Assembly (NCBI RefSeq): GCF_900114315.1
Contig: NZ_FOSQ01000015.1
Span: forward strand, 1 to 64,000
Direction of reading: 5' to 3'
DNA from: Falsiroseomonas stagni DSM 19981
GTDB lineage: Bacteria; Pseudomonadota; Alphaproteobacteria; Acetobacterales; Acetobacteraceae
DNA length: 64,000 nucleotides
The position numbers and the translations under genes were made by a program. Below, one piece after another: positions 8,742 through 16,799 of the stretch (positions are counted from its first letter, which is position 1; every line of letters starts with the position of its first letter). The notes below the pieces were generated by a model. That model was not told the DNA's origin. It saw only the letters and a program-made list of their open reading frames with translations, and made no database searches.

Positions 8742-9850
8742 TCGGCCGAAGGGCCGTCCTGGCCAGCCCCGCGCTACTCGGCGCGGGGTGTGCCAGCGCG
8801 CAGGTGCCGCCCCCGATCCCGCAGGCGGCGGCGGGGCCGGGGCTGCATGCGCGGGCCGCAGCCAAGGGGCTGATGTTCGGCGCGGCCCTCAATACCGGCC
8901 AGCTGGCGGAACCCGACACCACCGCGGCGATCCGCGCGGAATGCGGGCTGCTGGTCGCGGAATACGAGATGAAGTGGGACCAGGTGGAGCCCAGCCGGGG
9001 CGACCGGCGCTTCCGCCTGCCCGATCGCCTGATGGAATTCGCGCGCGTCAACCGCATGGCGATGCGCGGCCATACGCTGGTCTGGCATGAAAGCGATCCG
9101 CCCTGGATGGGCAGGCTCGATGCGCGGGGCCTGGCGAATGCCATGCAGGACCATATCGAGGCGACGGTCGGCCGCTGGCGCGGGCGCGTCGGCACCTGGG
9201 ACGTGGTGAACGAAGCCGTGCGGGCGGAGGATGGGCGCGTCGACTGGCTGCGCCGCACCCGGATGCTGGAGGTTCTGGGTCCCGACTACATCCCCGCCGC
9301 CTTCCGCGCTGCCCGCACCGCCGACCCGGCCGCGCGGCTGGCCTATAATGATTTCGGCTGCGAACACGCCACCGTCGCCGCACGGCGCAAGCGCATGGGC
9401 GTGCTCGCCCTGCTGCGCGGGCTGAAGCGCGCCGGCGCGCCGCTGGATGTGCTGGGTGTGCAGGCGCATCTCCAGGCCGGGCAGCCCTTCGCGGCCGATG
9501 AATGGCAGGATTTCCTCTCCGATGTCGCCGAACTCGGCCTGACGATCGAGGTGACGGAACTCGACGTGAATGACCGCGCGTTGCCCGCCGACGTCGCGGC
9601 ACGGGATGCCGGCAGCGCCGATTTGGTGCGCCGCTTCCTGGAGGCGACGCTGGCCCAGCGCGCCGTCCGCGCCGTGGTCACCTGGGGCCTCAGCGACCGG
9701 CACAGCTGGGTCCATGCTGGCCGGCTGCCGGAACATCGCCGCCGCGACAGCGCCCGGGCGCGGCCCCTGCCGCTGGATGACGCGATGCGCCGCAAGCCGA
9801 TGTGGCACGCCATCGCCATCGCCCTCGACGGCGCGCCCAGCCGCGCCTGA
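8738..9850 (+). CDS. GH10 family endo-1,4-beta-xylanase, exported
   Basis: The 370-residue protein is a glycoside hydrolase family 10 retaining xylanase. WDVVNEA carries the acid/base E159 and TELDVND the nucleophile E274; GHTLVWH (111-117) is another family signature. The N-terminus, MIGRRAVLAS followed by LLGAGC, has a twin arginine and a hydrophobic stretch with a cysteine at 18, so it is exported, perhaps by Tat or as a lipoprotein. The start is GTG 8738, overlapping the gltB stop (GTGA), with no better start nearby. Coupling of a secreted polysaccharide hydrolase to glutamate synthase is odd and probably a neighbour effect rather than a shared pathway. Confidence 0.9.
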   Translation: MIGRRAVLASPALLGAGCASAQVPPPIPQAAAGPGLHARAAAKGLMFGAALNTGQLAEPDTTAAIRAECGLLVAEYEMKWDQVEPSRGDRRFRLPDRLMEFARVNRMAMRGHTLVWHESDPPWMGRLDARGLANAMQDHIEATVGRWRGRVGTWDVVNEAVRAEDGRVDWLRRTRMLEVLGPDYIPAAFRAARTADPAARLAYNDFGCEHATVAARRKRMGVLALLRGLKRAGAPLDVLGVQAHLQAGQPFAADEWQDFLSDVAELGLTIEVTELDVNDRALPADVAARDAGSADLVRRFLEATLAQRAVRAVVTWGLSDRHSWVHAGRLPEHRRRDSARARPLPLDDAMRRKPMWHAIAIALDGAPSRA

Positions 9851-9924
9851 TGAGGCGGGCTGTTGGCCCGCCGCGCCCCGCATGCGATAGGGCGTCCCAT
9901 CCCCGAACCGAAGCGCCAGCCTGC

Positions 9925-10593
9925 ATGCGGATTCTCCACCACCTCCCCCTCTCTCCCTTCTCCCGCAAGGTCCGGCTCGCCCTCGCGGAGAAGCGGATCC
10001 CCTTCGAATTGCGGGTGGAGAAGGTCTGGGAACGGCGGGAGGAATTCCTGGCGGTGAACCCGGCCTGCACGGTGCCGGTGCTGCAGGAAGCCAATGGCCT
10101 GTCGATCGTCGATTCCAGCGCGATCTGCGAATACCTGGACGAGGCCTATCCGGACATGCCGCTGCTGGGCCGCACGCTCGCGGAACGGGCGGAGGTGCGG
10201 CGCCTCGTCGCCTGGTTCGACCAGAAATTCTATGCCGAGGTCACGCGCAACCTGCTGTTCGAGAAGCAGATGAAGCGGCTGCTGGGGCGCGGCAACCCGG
10301 ATGCGGCCTCGATCCGCGCGGGTTATGCCAACCTCAAGCCGCATCTCGAATACATCGGCTGGCTGGCGGAGACGCGGGCCTGGCTGGCGGGGCCGGCGCT
10401 GAGCCTGGCGGACCTGGCCGCGGCGGCGCAGCTTTCGACGCTGGACTATATCGGGGACCTGGACTGGTCGATCTCCGACGGCGCGAAGGACTGGTACGCG
10501 CGGGTCAAGTCGCGCCCGTCCTTCCGCGGGCTGCTGGCGGACCGGGTGAGCGGCGTGACGCCGCCGCCGCATTACGCGGACCTCGATTTCTAG
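9925..10593 (+). CDS. fzlA: GST-fold protein, FzlA-like (FtsZ-binding division factor)
   Basis: This 222-residue protein has the glutathione transferase fold: thioredoxin-like N-terminal domain (MRILHHLPLSPFSRKVRLAL) and an all-helical C-terminal domain. Several features resemble Caulobacter FzlA, which binds FtsZ and activates septal wall synthesis: the KVWERREEFL segment with W35, the AEVTRNLLFEKQM region, and a C-terminal tail ending PPPHYADLDF. In FzlA the extreme C-terminus is required for signalling to the FtsW/FtsI synthase. ATG 9925 is the first ATG giving the expected N-terminus; an in-frame open stretch upstream is not conserved-looking. An ordinary GST is the alternative. Confidence 0.7.
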   Translation: MRILHHLPLSPFSRKVRLALAEKRIPFELRVEKVWERREEFLAVNPACTVPVLQEANGLSIVDSSAICEYLDEAYPDMPLLGRTLAERAEVRRLVAWFDQKFYAEVTRNLLFEKQMKRLLGRGNPDAASIRAGYANLKPHLEYIGWLAETRAWLAGPALSLADLAAAAQLSTLDYIGDLDWSISDGAKDWYARVKSRPSFRGLLADRVSGVTPPPHYADLDF

Positions 10594-10626
10594 AAACCGG
10601 GCCGGGGGGCGGACGTTTCGCCCCCC

Positions 10627-10944
10627 ATGACCCATCGCCTTCTCCTCGCCGCCATCCTTGTCCCGGGCCTCGCCCTCGCGCAGCCTGTCGCGCCGCCCCA
10701 GGCCGGTGGCCCGCCGGCCGGGCGGGTGGAGGAGATCGGGCGGGATGCCGGGCCGGCCCTGCATCCGCCCCGCACCGACAGCCCCCAGGCGGTGAACCGC
10801 GGTACGGATGGTTCGGCCGTGGGCCGCGACCAGCCCGCGGGGACGGGCACGACGCCGCAGGGCTTCCTCGGCGAGAGCACCGCCGGCGCGCGGGAACCGG
10901 CCACGCCGCCGGCGGGGGTGCCGCCGCAATCGCGGCCGGAGTGA
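10627..10944 (+). CDS. Small secreted Pro/Gly-rich protein, unknown function
   Basis: The 105-residue product starts with a typical signal peptide (MTHRLLLAAILVPGLALAQP, cleavage likely after ALA). The remainder is rich in proline, glycine and alanine (PPQAGGPPAGR, PAGTGTTPQG) with no recognisable domain and little predicted secondary structure. It lies 33 bases after the FzlA-like gene on the same strand and may be co-transcribed. No function can be assigned. Confidence 0.6.
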   Translation: MTHRLLLAAILVPGLALAQPVAPPQAGGPPAGRVEEIGRDAGPALHPPRTDSPQAVNRGTDGSAVGRDQPAGTGTTPQGFLGESTAGAREPATPPAGVPPQSRPE

Positions 10945-10961
10945 ACCTTGCCATTCCGGCG

Positions 10962-10990
10962 TTGACGCCCTGATCGCCTTGCCCTGAGTA
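10962..10990 (+). promoter_or_regulatory. Possible promoter before the 11019 gene
   Basis: TTGACG at 10962-10967 and TGAGTA at 10985-10990 are separated by 17 bases and lie 29 bases before the ATG at 11019. The -10 match is weak; judged by eye. Confidence 0.3.
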
Positions 10991-11018
10991 TTGCCGGAAA
11001 AGCAATCGAGGGTTGCGT

Positions 11019-11729
11019 ATGAGCGTCCGGGTTCTGCTCATGGTCGCTATGCTGTTGCTCTCCCCGTACGCGCAGGCGCAGGCGCCGGGTGCGATGGTGG
11101 AGGGCAGCCTGGCGGTCGGGAACAAGGTCCTGCCCCTGCCGCCCGGGTCGTGGCGGGTGCTTCACCTCGGCGTCGATGACCTGCGCACCAGCGACATGAT
11201 GGTGCCGACCCGGGTGCACCAGGCGGTGCTGGTGCAGGAACGCGCGGGCCGCGCCGCGGCGGTCATCGTCGCCCAGGCGGCGCAGGAAATCGGGGTGCAT
11301 TGGGAACCGCATGGGATCTGCCTCAACGAAGGCGCCATCGCGCGCCGTGTCGCCTCCGCCGTGCGCGCGGCCCTGGATTGCCGGGGCCTCGTGGTGGTTG
11401 CTGGCGGACGGCAGCCGGGGCTTCCGGGCTACCTGGCCGCGCTCTATGACGAAGGCCAGCGACGCGCGGGCTGGCTGCCCCCCTACTGGATCAGCAGTCA
11501 GTTCCTGATCAGCGAGACGATGCACTACCTGAATGTCGAGTACCGCGTGGCGCCATCCGCCTCCATGTCTGCGGCGACGGGCGGCGTGACCCTGACCGAG
11601 GGCGCCCGCGTTTCGCTACCGCAAGCCCTTGTCGATCAGCTTGATGGCTGGGGCGCGCGCGCCCATGCGGAACTTCGTCGCGGGCTCTATGGCCGCCAGC
11701 CCGCCACCCCGCTGCCTGCGCCCTTCTGA
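11019..11729 (+). CDS. Secreted protein of unknown function
   Basis: From ATG 11019 the product has 236 residues and begins with a signal peptide (MSVRVLLMVAMLLLSPYAQA, then QAPG), so it is exported to the periplasm. The mature part contains LPLPPGSWRVLHLG, an ICLNEGAI segment with a lone cysteine, LDCRG, and a C-terminal region with Ser/Thr-rich beta-like sequence. No family was recognised. A TTG six bases upstream could also start it. It is convergent with lrgB, the stops being three bases apart. Confidence 0.75.
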   Translation: MSVRVLLMVAMLLLSPYAQAQAPGAMVEGSLAVGNKVLPLPPGSWRVLHLGVDDLRTSDMMVPTRVHQAVLVQERAGRAAAVIVAQAAQEIGVHWEPHGICLNEGAIARRVASAVRAALDCRGLVVVAGGRQPGLPGYLAALYDEGQRRAGWLPPYWISSQFLISETMHYLNVEYRVAPSASMSAATGGVTLTEGARVSLPQALVDQLDGWGARAHAELRRGLYGRQPATPLPAPF

Positions 11730-11732
11730 GCC

Positions 11733-12452
11733 CTACCCCGCGAAGAAGCCCCAGAGCAGCGGCAGCAGCAGCGCCGTCGCCAGCGCGTTCAGCCCCATCG
11801 CCAGGCCGCTGAAGGCACCCGCGGTGGCGTTGACGCTCAGCGCCCGCGCCGTGCCGGTGCCATGCGACGCCGTGCCGATGGCGATCCCCCGTGCCCGCCA
11901 ATCCCTGACGCCCGCCCAGTCCAGCACCACCGGGCCGAGCGCCGCCCCGACGATGCCGGACAGGATCACCACCACGGCGGTCAGGCTCGGCAGGCCGCCG
12001 ATGCGTTCCGCGATGCCCATGGCGACGGGGGTGGTGACGGAACGGGGCGCCAGGCTGGCCACCACCTCCGGCGCCGCACCCAGTGCGAGCGCGATGCCGA
12101 TGCCCGCAAGGGCCGCGAAGGCGCCACCGAGGACGATGGAGGCCGTGGCGGCCAGGGCAGATCGCCGCACCAGCGCGAATTGCCGATACAGCGGCACGGC
12201 CAGCGCCACGGTGGCGGGGCCGAGCAGGAAATGGACGAATTGCGCGCCGCTGAAATAGGCGCGGTAGTCGATGCCCGCCGCCAGGAGCCCGCCCGCCAGC
12301 AACGCGACCGCGATCAGCACCGGATTCGCCAGCGGGTGACGCCCGGACCAGGCATGGATGCGCAGCGCCGCCAGCCAGGCCAGCAGCGTCGCCGTCAGTG
12401 CCGCCAAGGGCTCCTGCGCCAGGTAGACCCAGATCTCCGCCAGCGGGGTCAC
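11733..12452 (-). CDS. lrgB: LrgB/CidB family membrane protein
   Basis: The 239-residue protein is almost entirely hydrophobic with about six to seven membrane helices. It carries typical LrgB signatures: SVTTPVAMGIAERIGG near residue 137 and IGTASHGTGTARA near residue 193. LrgB/CidB proteins partner the holin-like LrgA/CidA and are linked to murein hydrolase control and, in several bacteria, to pyruvate or other small-acid transport. Its ATG overlaps the lrgA stop (ATGA), showing translational coupling. Confidence 0.9.
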   Translation of the reverse strand: MTPLAEIWVYLAQEPLAALTATLLAWLAALRIHAWSGRHPLANPVLIAVALLAGGLLAAGIDYRAYFSGAQFVHFLLGPATVALAVPLYRQFALVRRSALAATASIVLGGAFAALAGIGIALALGAAPEVVASLAPRSVTTPVAMGIAERIGGLPSLTAVVVILSGIVGAALGPVVLDWAGVRDWRARGIAIGTASHGTGTARALSVNATAGAFSGLAMGLNALATALLLPLLWGFFAG

Positions 12453-12832
12453 GGATCGTCCCTGGGGAGCGGTGCCTCCTTGGGGAGTAATGCTTCCTTG
12501 GGTAGCAAGGCCTGGGCGACCCGCCCCGTCGCGGCGATGGCGGCCAGCGTGCCGGCCAGCACGGCCAGCGACAGCGGCGCCCAGTCCCGCGCCAGCACGG
12601 GCAGGAACAGCACCACGCCGACACCCGCCGGCACGAAGAGCAGCCCGAGATTGGCGAGCAACCCATCCGCCGTGCCGCCCAGCGCCTCCGGCGCAGGCCG
12701 CCGGCGCGCGAGCAGTGCCCCGAACAGGATCACCATGCCGATCACCGGCCCTGGCACCGGCAGGGGCAGCGCGCGCACCGCGACCTCCCCGGCCAGCTGG
12801 CAGACCAGCAGCGCGGTGATCGCGCCGATCAT
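12449..12832 (-). CDS. lrgA: LrgA/CidA family holin-like membrane protein
   Basis: The 127-residue protein has four predicted membrane helices and the LrgA motif VPGPVIGMVILF (residues 26-37). The start MIGAITALLVCQLAGE at 12832 matches the family; longer in-frame extension upstream lies inside the TPR gene. It probably works with LrgB. The C-terminal tail holds a short tandem repeat, LLPKEALLPKEAPLPRD, encoded by three near-identical units at about 12465-12510, which is unusual for the family. It follows the TPR gene after ten bases. Confidence 0.88.
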   Translation of the reverse strand: MIGAITALLVCQLAGEVAVRALPLPVPGPVIGMVILFGALLARRRPAPEALGGTADGLLANLGLLFVPAGVGVVLFLPVLARDWAPLSLAVLAGTLAAIAATGRVAQALLPKEALLPKEAPLPRDDP

Positions 12833-12842
12833 GCCGTGGCGG

Positions 12843-13676
12843 TCAACGCCGGAAGGGCCCGGCCTCGTTGAGCGCCAGGTTCTGCGCGGCCAAATCCGCC
12901 GTCGGGCTGTCCGGCGCGATCTCGATCGCCCGCTCCCAGTCATCCCGCGCCCCGGCGGTGTCGCCGCGGAGCTGGCGGATGATGCCGCGTTCCAGCAGCG
13001 CCTCGGCATAGTTGGGGTCGAGGGCGAGCGCCCGGTCGATGTCCCGCGCGGCATTGTCGACGCGGTCGAGGTGCCGCCAGGCGGCGGCGCGGAACATCAG
13101 CGCCTCTGTCCGATCCGCATCGAGGGTCAGCGCGCGGTCCAGATCCTCCAGCGCCTCCCGGTAGCGGGAAAGGGAGCCGAGGGTGACGGCGCGATCCGTC
13201 AGCAGGTCCGGATCATCGGGTGAGATCGTCAGCGCCAGCGTTGCGGTCGCATAGGCGCGGCCGGCATCGCCGGCCATGAGCCAGGCCTGGGTCGCCTGGG
13301 CGAAGACCGCTGCGCGGGCGGCGTTGCCGGCGCGGGAATTGCGGGCGAGGCCCTCCAGCTGCCGCGCCGCCAGCGCGGGTTCGCCCAGCGCCAGGGTGGA
13401 GATGGCCAGGCAGTGCCGGGCACCTTCCCCGCCACCTTCGGCCTCCCAGGCCTCGGCGAAGCTGCGGGCTTCCACGGCGTCGGTGCGGGCCAGGGTCATG
13501 CAGCGCTCGCTGCGGGCGCTGCCGTCCAGCCGTGGGGGTTCCGGCGGCGTCGGCAGGACTTCCTCGGCCGTCAGGGCGGGGCTGGGGATCACCATCACCC
13601 AGGTGAACGCCCCCAGCGCCGCCAGCGCGGCGGCGGCGAAGGCGCCGAGGAGCATGGTGCGGGCGGGGCGTCGCAT
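12843..13676 (-). CDS. Membrane-anchored TPR protein
   Basis: The 277-residue product has an N-terminal membrane anchor (AFAAAALAALGAFTWVMV) followed by at least three tetratricopeptide repeats: DLLTDRAVTLGSLSRYREAL, EALMFRAAAWRHLDRVDNAA and AEALLERGIIRQLRGDTAGA, each with TPR-type small and aromatic positions. TPRs act as protein-docking surfaces. It is the first gene of an apparent TPR-lrgA-lrgB operon, so it might help assemble or regulate that membrane system, but this is inferred only from position. Confidence 0.82.
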   Translation of the reverse strand: MRRPARTMLLGAFAAAALAALGAFTWVMVIPSPALTAEEVLPTPPEPPRLDGSARSERCMTLARTDAVEARSFAEAWEAEGGGEGARHCLAISTLALGEPALAARQLEGLARNSRAGNAARAAVFAQATQAWLMAGDAGRAYATATLALTISPDDPDLLTDRAVTLGSLSRYREALEDLDRALTLDADRTEALMFRAAAWRHLDRVDNAARDIDRALALDPNYAEALLERGIIRQLRGDTAGARDDWERAIEIAPDSPTADLAAQNLALNEAGPFRR

Positions 13677-13753
13677 GGCGTGTTTCTATACCACCTTGCG
13701 CGGGACGGGAATCGTCGCGCGATACGGCCGGCGCCCCGCAACCGGCGGTGGTT

Positions 13754-14725
13754 TCAGTCCGAAACGATCCGGTGTTCCCGCACCACCTTGCCCCAGCGTT
13801 CGTATTCGCTGGCGACGAAGGCCCCGAATTCCGCGGGGGCCATGGCCCGGGGCGTCATGCCGATGCCGGCCAGCCTTTCCCGCACTCCCGGATCGGCGAG
13901 CGTGGCGGCGAGGTCCGCATTGATGCGGGCCACGATGGCGTCTGGCGTCCGCGCCGGCGCCAGCACCCCCACCCAGCTATCGGCGGAGAAGCCCGGGAAG
14001 CCCTGCTCCGCCACCGTCGGCACCGTCGGGTGGACCGGGGAGCGTTCGGCGCCGGACAGCGCCACGCCGCGCAGCGACCCGGCCGCCACATGCGGCCCGA
14101 CCGCGACGGTGGAGGTGATGACCAGCGGCACCTGCCCGCCGAGCGCCGCCTGCACGGCCGGCCCGCCGCCGCGGAAGGGGACATGGGTGAAGCGCGCGCC
14201 GGTCAGGGTCTGCAACTGCGCCATCATCAGGTGGCCGGTGGAGCCGTTGCCGATGGTGCCGTAATGCGGGCCTTCCCCGATCCGCCCCGCCGCGATGACG
14301 TCGGCCAGGGTGCGGAAGGGGGCGGAGGGATGCGCCGCCATCAGCACCGGCGCGCCGCCGATGAAGCCGACAGGCGCGAAATCCGCCAGCGTGTCGAAGG
14401 GCATGCGCGGCACCATGTGCGGGTTCACCGCATGGGTGGACAGCGCGAAGAGCAGCGTGTGGCCATCCGGCGCGCTGCGCACCACTGCCTCCGCCCCGAT
14501 CAGGCCGGAGGCGCCGCCGCGATTCTCCACCACCACCTGCCGGCCGAGCTTCTCCGACAATACCGGCGCGACCAGGCGCGCCACCGTGTCCACCGTGCCG
14601 CCGGGCGGGAAGTTCACCACGGCGCGGATCGGCCGGTCCTGGGGAAACGCTTGCGCCCGGGCGCCGGCCCAGGGCAGCGCGAGTCCCGTGGTAGCCAGGG
14701 CAAGGGCGTGGCGGCGACGAAGCAT
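13754..14725 (-). CDS. Bug/TctC family periplasmic substrate-binding protein
   Basis: The 323-residue protein starts with a Tat-like signal (MLRRRHALALATTGLALPWA, then GARAQA). It shows Bug-family signatures: PIRAVVNFPPGGTVD, VENRGGASGLIGAEAV, GTIGNGSTGHL and VPFRGGGPA. These proteins bind carboxylates and other small anions, usually for TctAB transporters; no tctA/tctB is nearby, as is common for orphan Bug proteins in proteobacteria. ATG 14725 was preferred over an upstream in-frame GTG because it gives a clean signal peptide and is preceded by AGGAAACG. Confidence 0.92.
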   Translation of the reverse strand: MLRRRHALALATTGLALPWAGARAQAFPQDRPIRAVVNFPPGGTVDTVARLVAPVLSEKLGRQVVVENRGGASGLIGAEAVVRSAPDGHTLLFALSTHAVNPHMVPRMPFDTLADFAPVGFIGGAPVLMAAHPSAPFRTLADVIAAGRIGEGPHYGTIGNGSTGHLMMAQLQTLTGARFTHVPFRGGGPAVQAALGGQVPLVITSTVAVGPHVAAGSLRGVALSGAERSPVHPTVPTVAEQGFPGFSADSWVGVLAPARTPDAIVARINADLAATLADPGVRERLAGIGMTPRAMAPAEFGAFVASEYERWGKVVREHRIVSD

Positions 14726-14843
14726 GGGGACGTTTCCTGTCTTGCTTTTAATGCCCGACCATGGAGGAAGGATCGCGGGGGCCGCAACCCCTTTGCAGCC
14801 GCGCCACCGGGGCGCACATCGGCGGGGCAGCATGGGGGATGGC

Positions 14844-15692
14844 ATGGCGGACCGGATGGTGGTGGCGGGCCTTGGCTATAGCGGGGGCGCGATCGCGGCG
14901 GAGGCGCTGGAAGCGGGCTTCGCGGTGACGGGCACGGCGCGCGACCCCGCGCGCGCGGCTCCGCCGCCCGGCGTCGCCGTGGTGGCCTTCGCCGAGGCGG
15001 GGGAGGCGATCCGCAACGCCACGCACCTGGTCATCACCGCCGCGCCGGGGGAAAGCGGGGACCCGGTCCTTGCCGTCCATGCCGCCGCCATCGCCGCGGC
15101 GCCGGCGCTGCGCTGGATCGGCTACCTCTCCACCACCGGCGTCTATGGCGATCGCGGTGGCGGCGCGGTGGATGAGGCAACGCCGCCCGCGCCTGGCCAG
15201 GATCGGTCGAAGCGCCGGCTGGTAGCGGAGGAGGCCTGGCGCTTGGCGGCCGGCGGGCGGGCGCTGGACCTGTTCCGGGTGGGGGGCATCTACGGGCCGG
15301 GGCGGTCTTCGCTGGACGAAATCCGCGCCGGCACCGCGCGCCGCGTGGTGAAGCCCGGCCACGCCTTCAGCCGCATCCACCGGGATGACATCGCACTCGC
15401 CGTGGTGGCGGCGGCGCGGCGGCCGGATGGGGTGCGGGTGCTGCACCTGGTGGATGACGAACCCGCGGCCTCCGCCGATGTGGTGACGGAAGCGGCACGG
15501 CTGCTCGGCATGGCGCCGCCGCCCGCGCTGGCCTTCGAGGATTCGGCGCCGCGCATGTCGCCCATGGCGCTGTCCTTCTGGTCGGAGAATCGCGTGGTGA
15601 CGAATGCGGCGACCAAGGCGGCACTCGGCATCGAATGGCGCTGCCCGACCTACCGGGAGGGGCTGGCCGCGATCCTGGCGGCGGGGGGGTGA
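14844..15692 (+). CDS. NAD(P)-dependent epimerase/dehydratase-like SDR protein
   Basis: The product (282 residues from ATG 14844) opens with a Rossmann motif, VVAGLGYSGGAIAAEAL, and contains YLSTTGVYGDRGG and RVGGIYGPGR, marks of the extended SDR group related to YeeD/YcjQ-type nucleoside-sugar epimerases. The usual YxxxK is not clear: the segment corresponding to it reads SKRRLVAEEAW, so chemistry is uncertain. ATG 14832 is an equally possible start; 14844 has GGGGGAT just upstream. It is divergent from the Bug protein gene. Confidence 0.8.
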   Translation: MADRMVVAGLGYSGGAIAAEALEAGFAVTGTARDPARAAPPPGVAVVAFAEAGEAIRNATHLVITAAPGESGDPVLAVHAAAIAAAPALRWIGYLSTTGVYGDRGGGAVDEATPPAPGQDRSKRRLVAEEAWRLAAGGRALDLFRVGGIYGPGRSSLDEIRAGTARRVVKPGHAFSRIHRDDIALAVVAAARRPDGVRVLHLVDDEPAASADVVTEAARLLGMAPPPALAFEDSAPRMSPMALSFWSENRVVTNAATKAALGIEWRCPTYREGLAAILAAGG

Positions 15693-15701
15693 CTGCTGGC
15701 G

Positions 15702-16040
15702 GTGCCGGGCTCGCGAGGCCATGAAACGGGTCGCCCGCCATCCTCGACGGGGAAGGCGCTGGCGCTCACCGCGCTGATCACGGCAGCCGCGGGCACCGCC
15801 GCCTTCGCCCTGACGACGCCACGCCCGGGCTTCGTCACGGAATGCCTTGACCGCTCATCCGGCTACACGCGGGAGGAGGCCCTCGACCGCTGCGAGGAGG
15901 AACTCTCCGAATGGCGGCTTGACCGGACCCTGGCCACCATGGCCGCCGTGGCCGGCGCCCTGGTCGTCATCCCAGCCGTGACCGTCACCGGCATGGCGGT
16001 TGCCGCATGGCGGCCCTGGGTCCGGCGCCGCCCGCGCTGA
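15702..16040 (+). CDS. Small two-helix membrane protein, unknown
   Basis: The 112-residue product starts at GTG 15702, nine bases after the epimerase gene. It has two hydrophobic segments (LALTALITAAAGTAAFAL and MAAVAGALVVIPAVTVTGMA) flanking a charged loop with two cysteines (TECLDR, DRCEEE), suggesting a hairpin in the membrane with a periplasmic disulfide loop. No family was recognised. It converges with the hydrolase gene, leaving 21 bases between the stops. Confidence 0.6.
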   Translation: MPGSRGHETGRPPSSTGKALALTALITAAAGTAAFALTTPRPGFVTECLDRSSGYTREEALDRCEEELSEWRLDRTLATMAAVAGALVVIPAVTVTGMAVAAWRPWVRRRPR

Positions 16041-16061
16041 CGGCAGCGCGCGAGGACGGAT

Positions 16062-16799
16062 CTACCCCGCCAGCAGGCTGTCCAGCGTCTCCGCCAGCAG
16101 GCGGAGGTCTTCGGGCCGGGACAGGCGGTGGTCGCCATCCTTGATGAGGATGACGCGCGCATCGCCCTGCGCCAGCGTGTCCAGGATGCGGATGGCGTGG
16201 CGCCAGGGAACATCAGGGTCCGCCATGCCCTGCAGGATGCGGACGGGGCAGGGCAGGTCGATGGGGGCGTCCAGCACCGACTGGCGCTTGCCGTCCTCGA
16301 TCAGCGCCCGCGTTATTGGCGTCGGCTCCCCGTACTGGCTCGGCAGCTGGATGATGCCGTCGCGCATCAGCGCCTGGCGCGCCTCCGGCGGCAAAGCGGG
16401 CCAGAGCAGCGCTTCCGTGAAATCGGGCGCCGGCGCGATGCCGATCAGGCCGGCGAGGCGCGCCGCCCGCTGACGGGCGATCAGCAGCGCGATCCAGCCG
16501 CCCATGGAGGAGCCGACCAGGATCTGCGGTCCCTCCGTCAGCGCATCGAACAGCGCCAGTGCATCGGCGGCCCATTGCCCGATGGTGCCATCCTCGAACC
16601 GCCCGTCGCTCTCCCCATGGCCGGAATAGTCGAGGCGGAGAAAGGCCTGGCCGCGCGCCGCGCAATGGTCCCGCAGGAAGATCGCCTTCGATCCCTGCAT
16701 GTCGCTGCGGAAGCCCGGCAGGAAGACCACGCCGGGACCCTTGCCCGGCAGCCGCGCCCAGGCGAGGCGGTCGTCGAGGCGGCCTGCTTCCTCCTTCAT
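16062..16799 (-). CDS. Alpha/beta hydrolase
   Basis: The 245-residue protein is an alpha/beta-hydrolase fold esterase/lipase-like enzyme. The nucleophile elbow is VGSSMGGW (Ser near residue 95), the oxyanion region is FLPGFRSDMQGSKA, and GDHRLS near the C-terminus supplies the catalytic His. DYSGHGES is also typical. The start MKEEAGRL at 16799 overlaps the stop of the upstream FAH-family gene (ATGA), so the two are co-translated and may act on the same substrate, perhaps an ester or lactone. The substrate is unknown. Confidence 0.88.
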   Translation of the reverse strand: MKEEAGRLDDRLAWARLPGKGPGVVFLPGFRSDMQGSKAIFLRDHCAARGQAFLRLDYSGHGESDGRFEDGTIGQWAADALALFDALTEGPQILVGSSMGGWIALLIARQRAARLAGLIGIAPAPDFTEALLWPALPPEARQALMRDGIIQLPSQYGEPTPITRALIEDGKRQSVLDAPIDLPCPVRILQGMADPDVPWRHAIRILDTLAQGDARVILIKDGDHRLSRPEDLRLLAETLDSLLAG

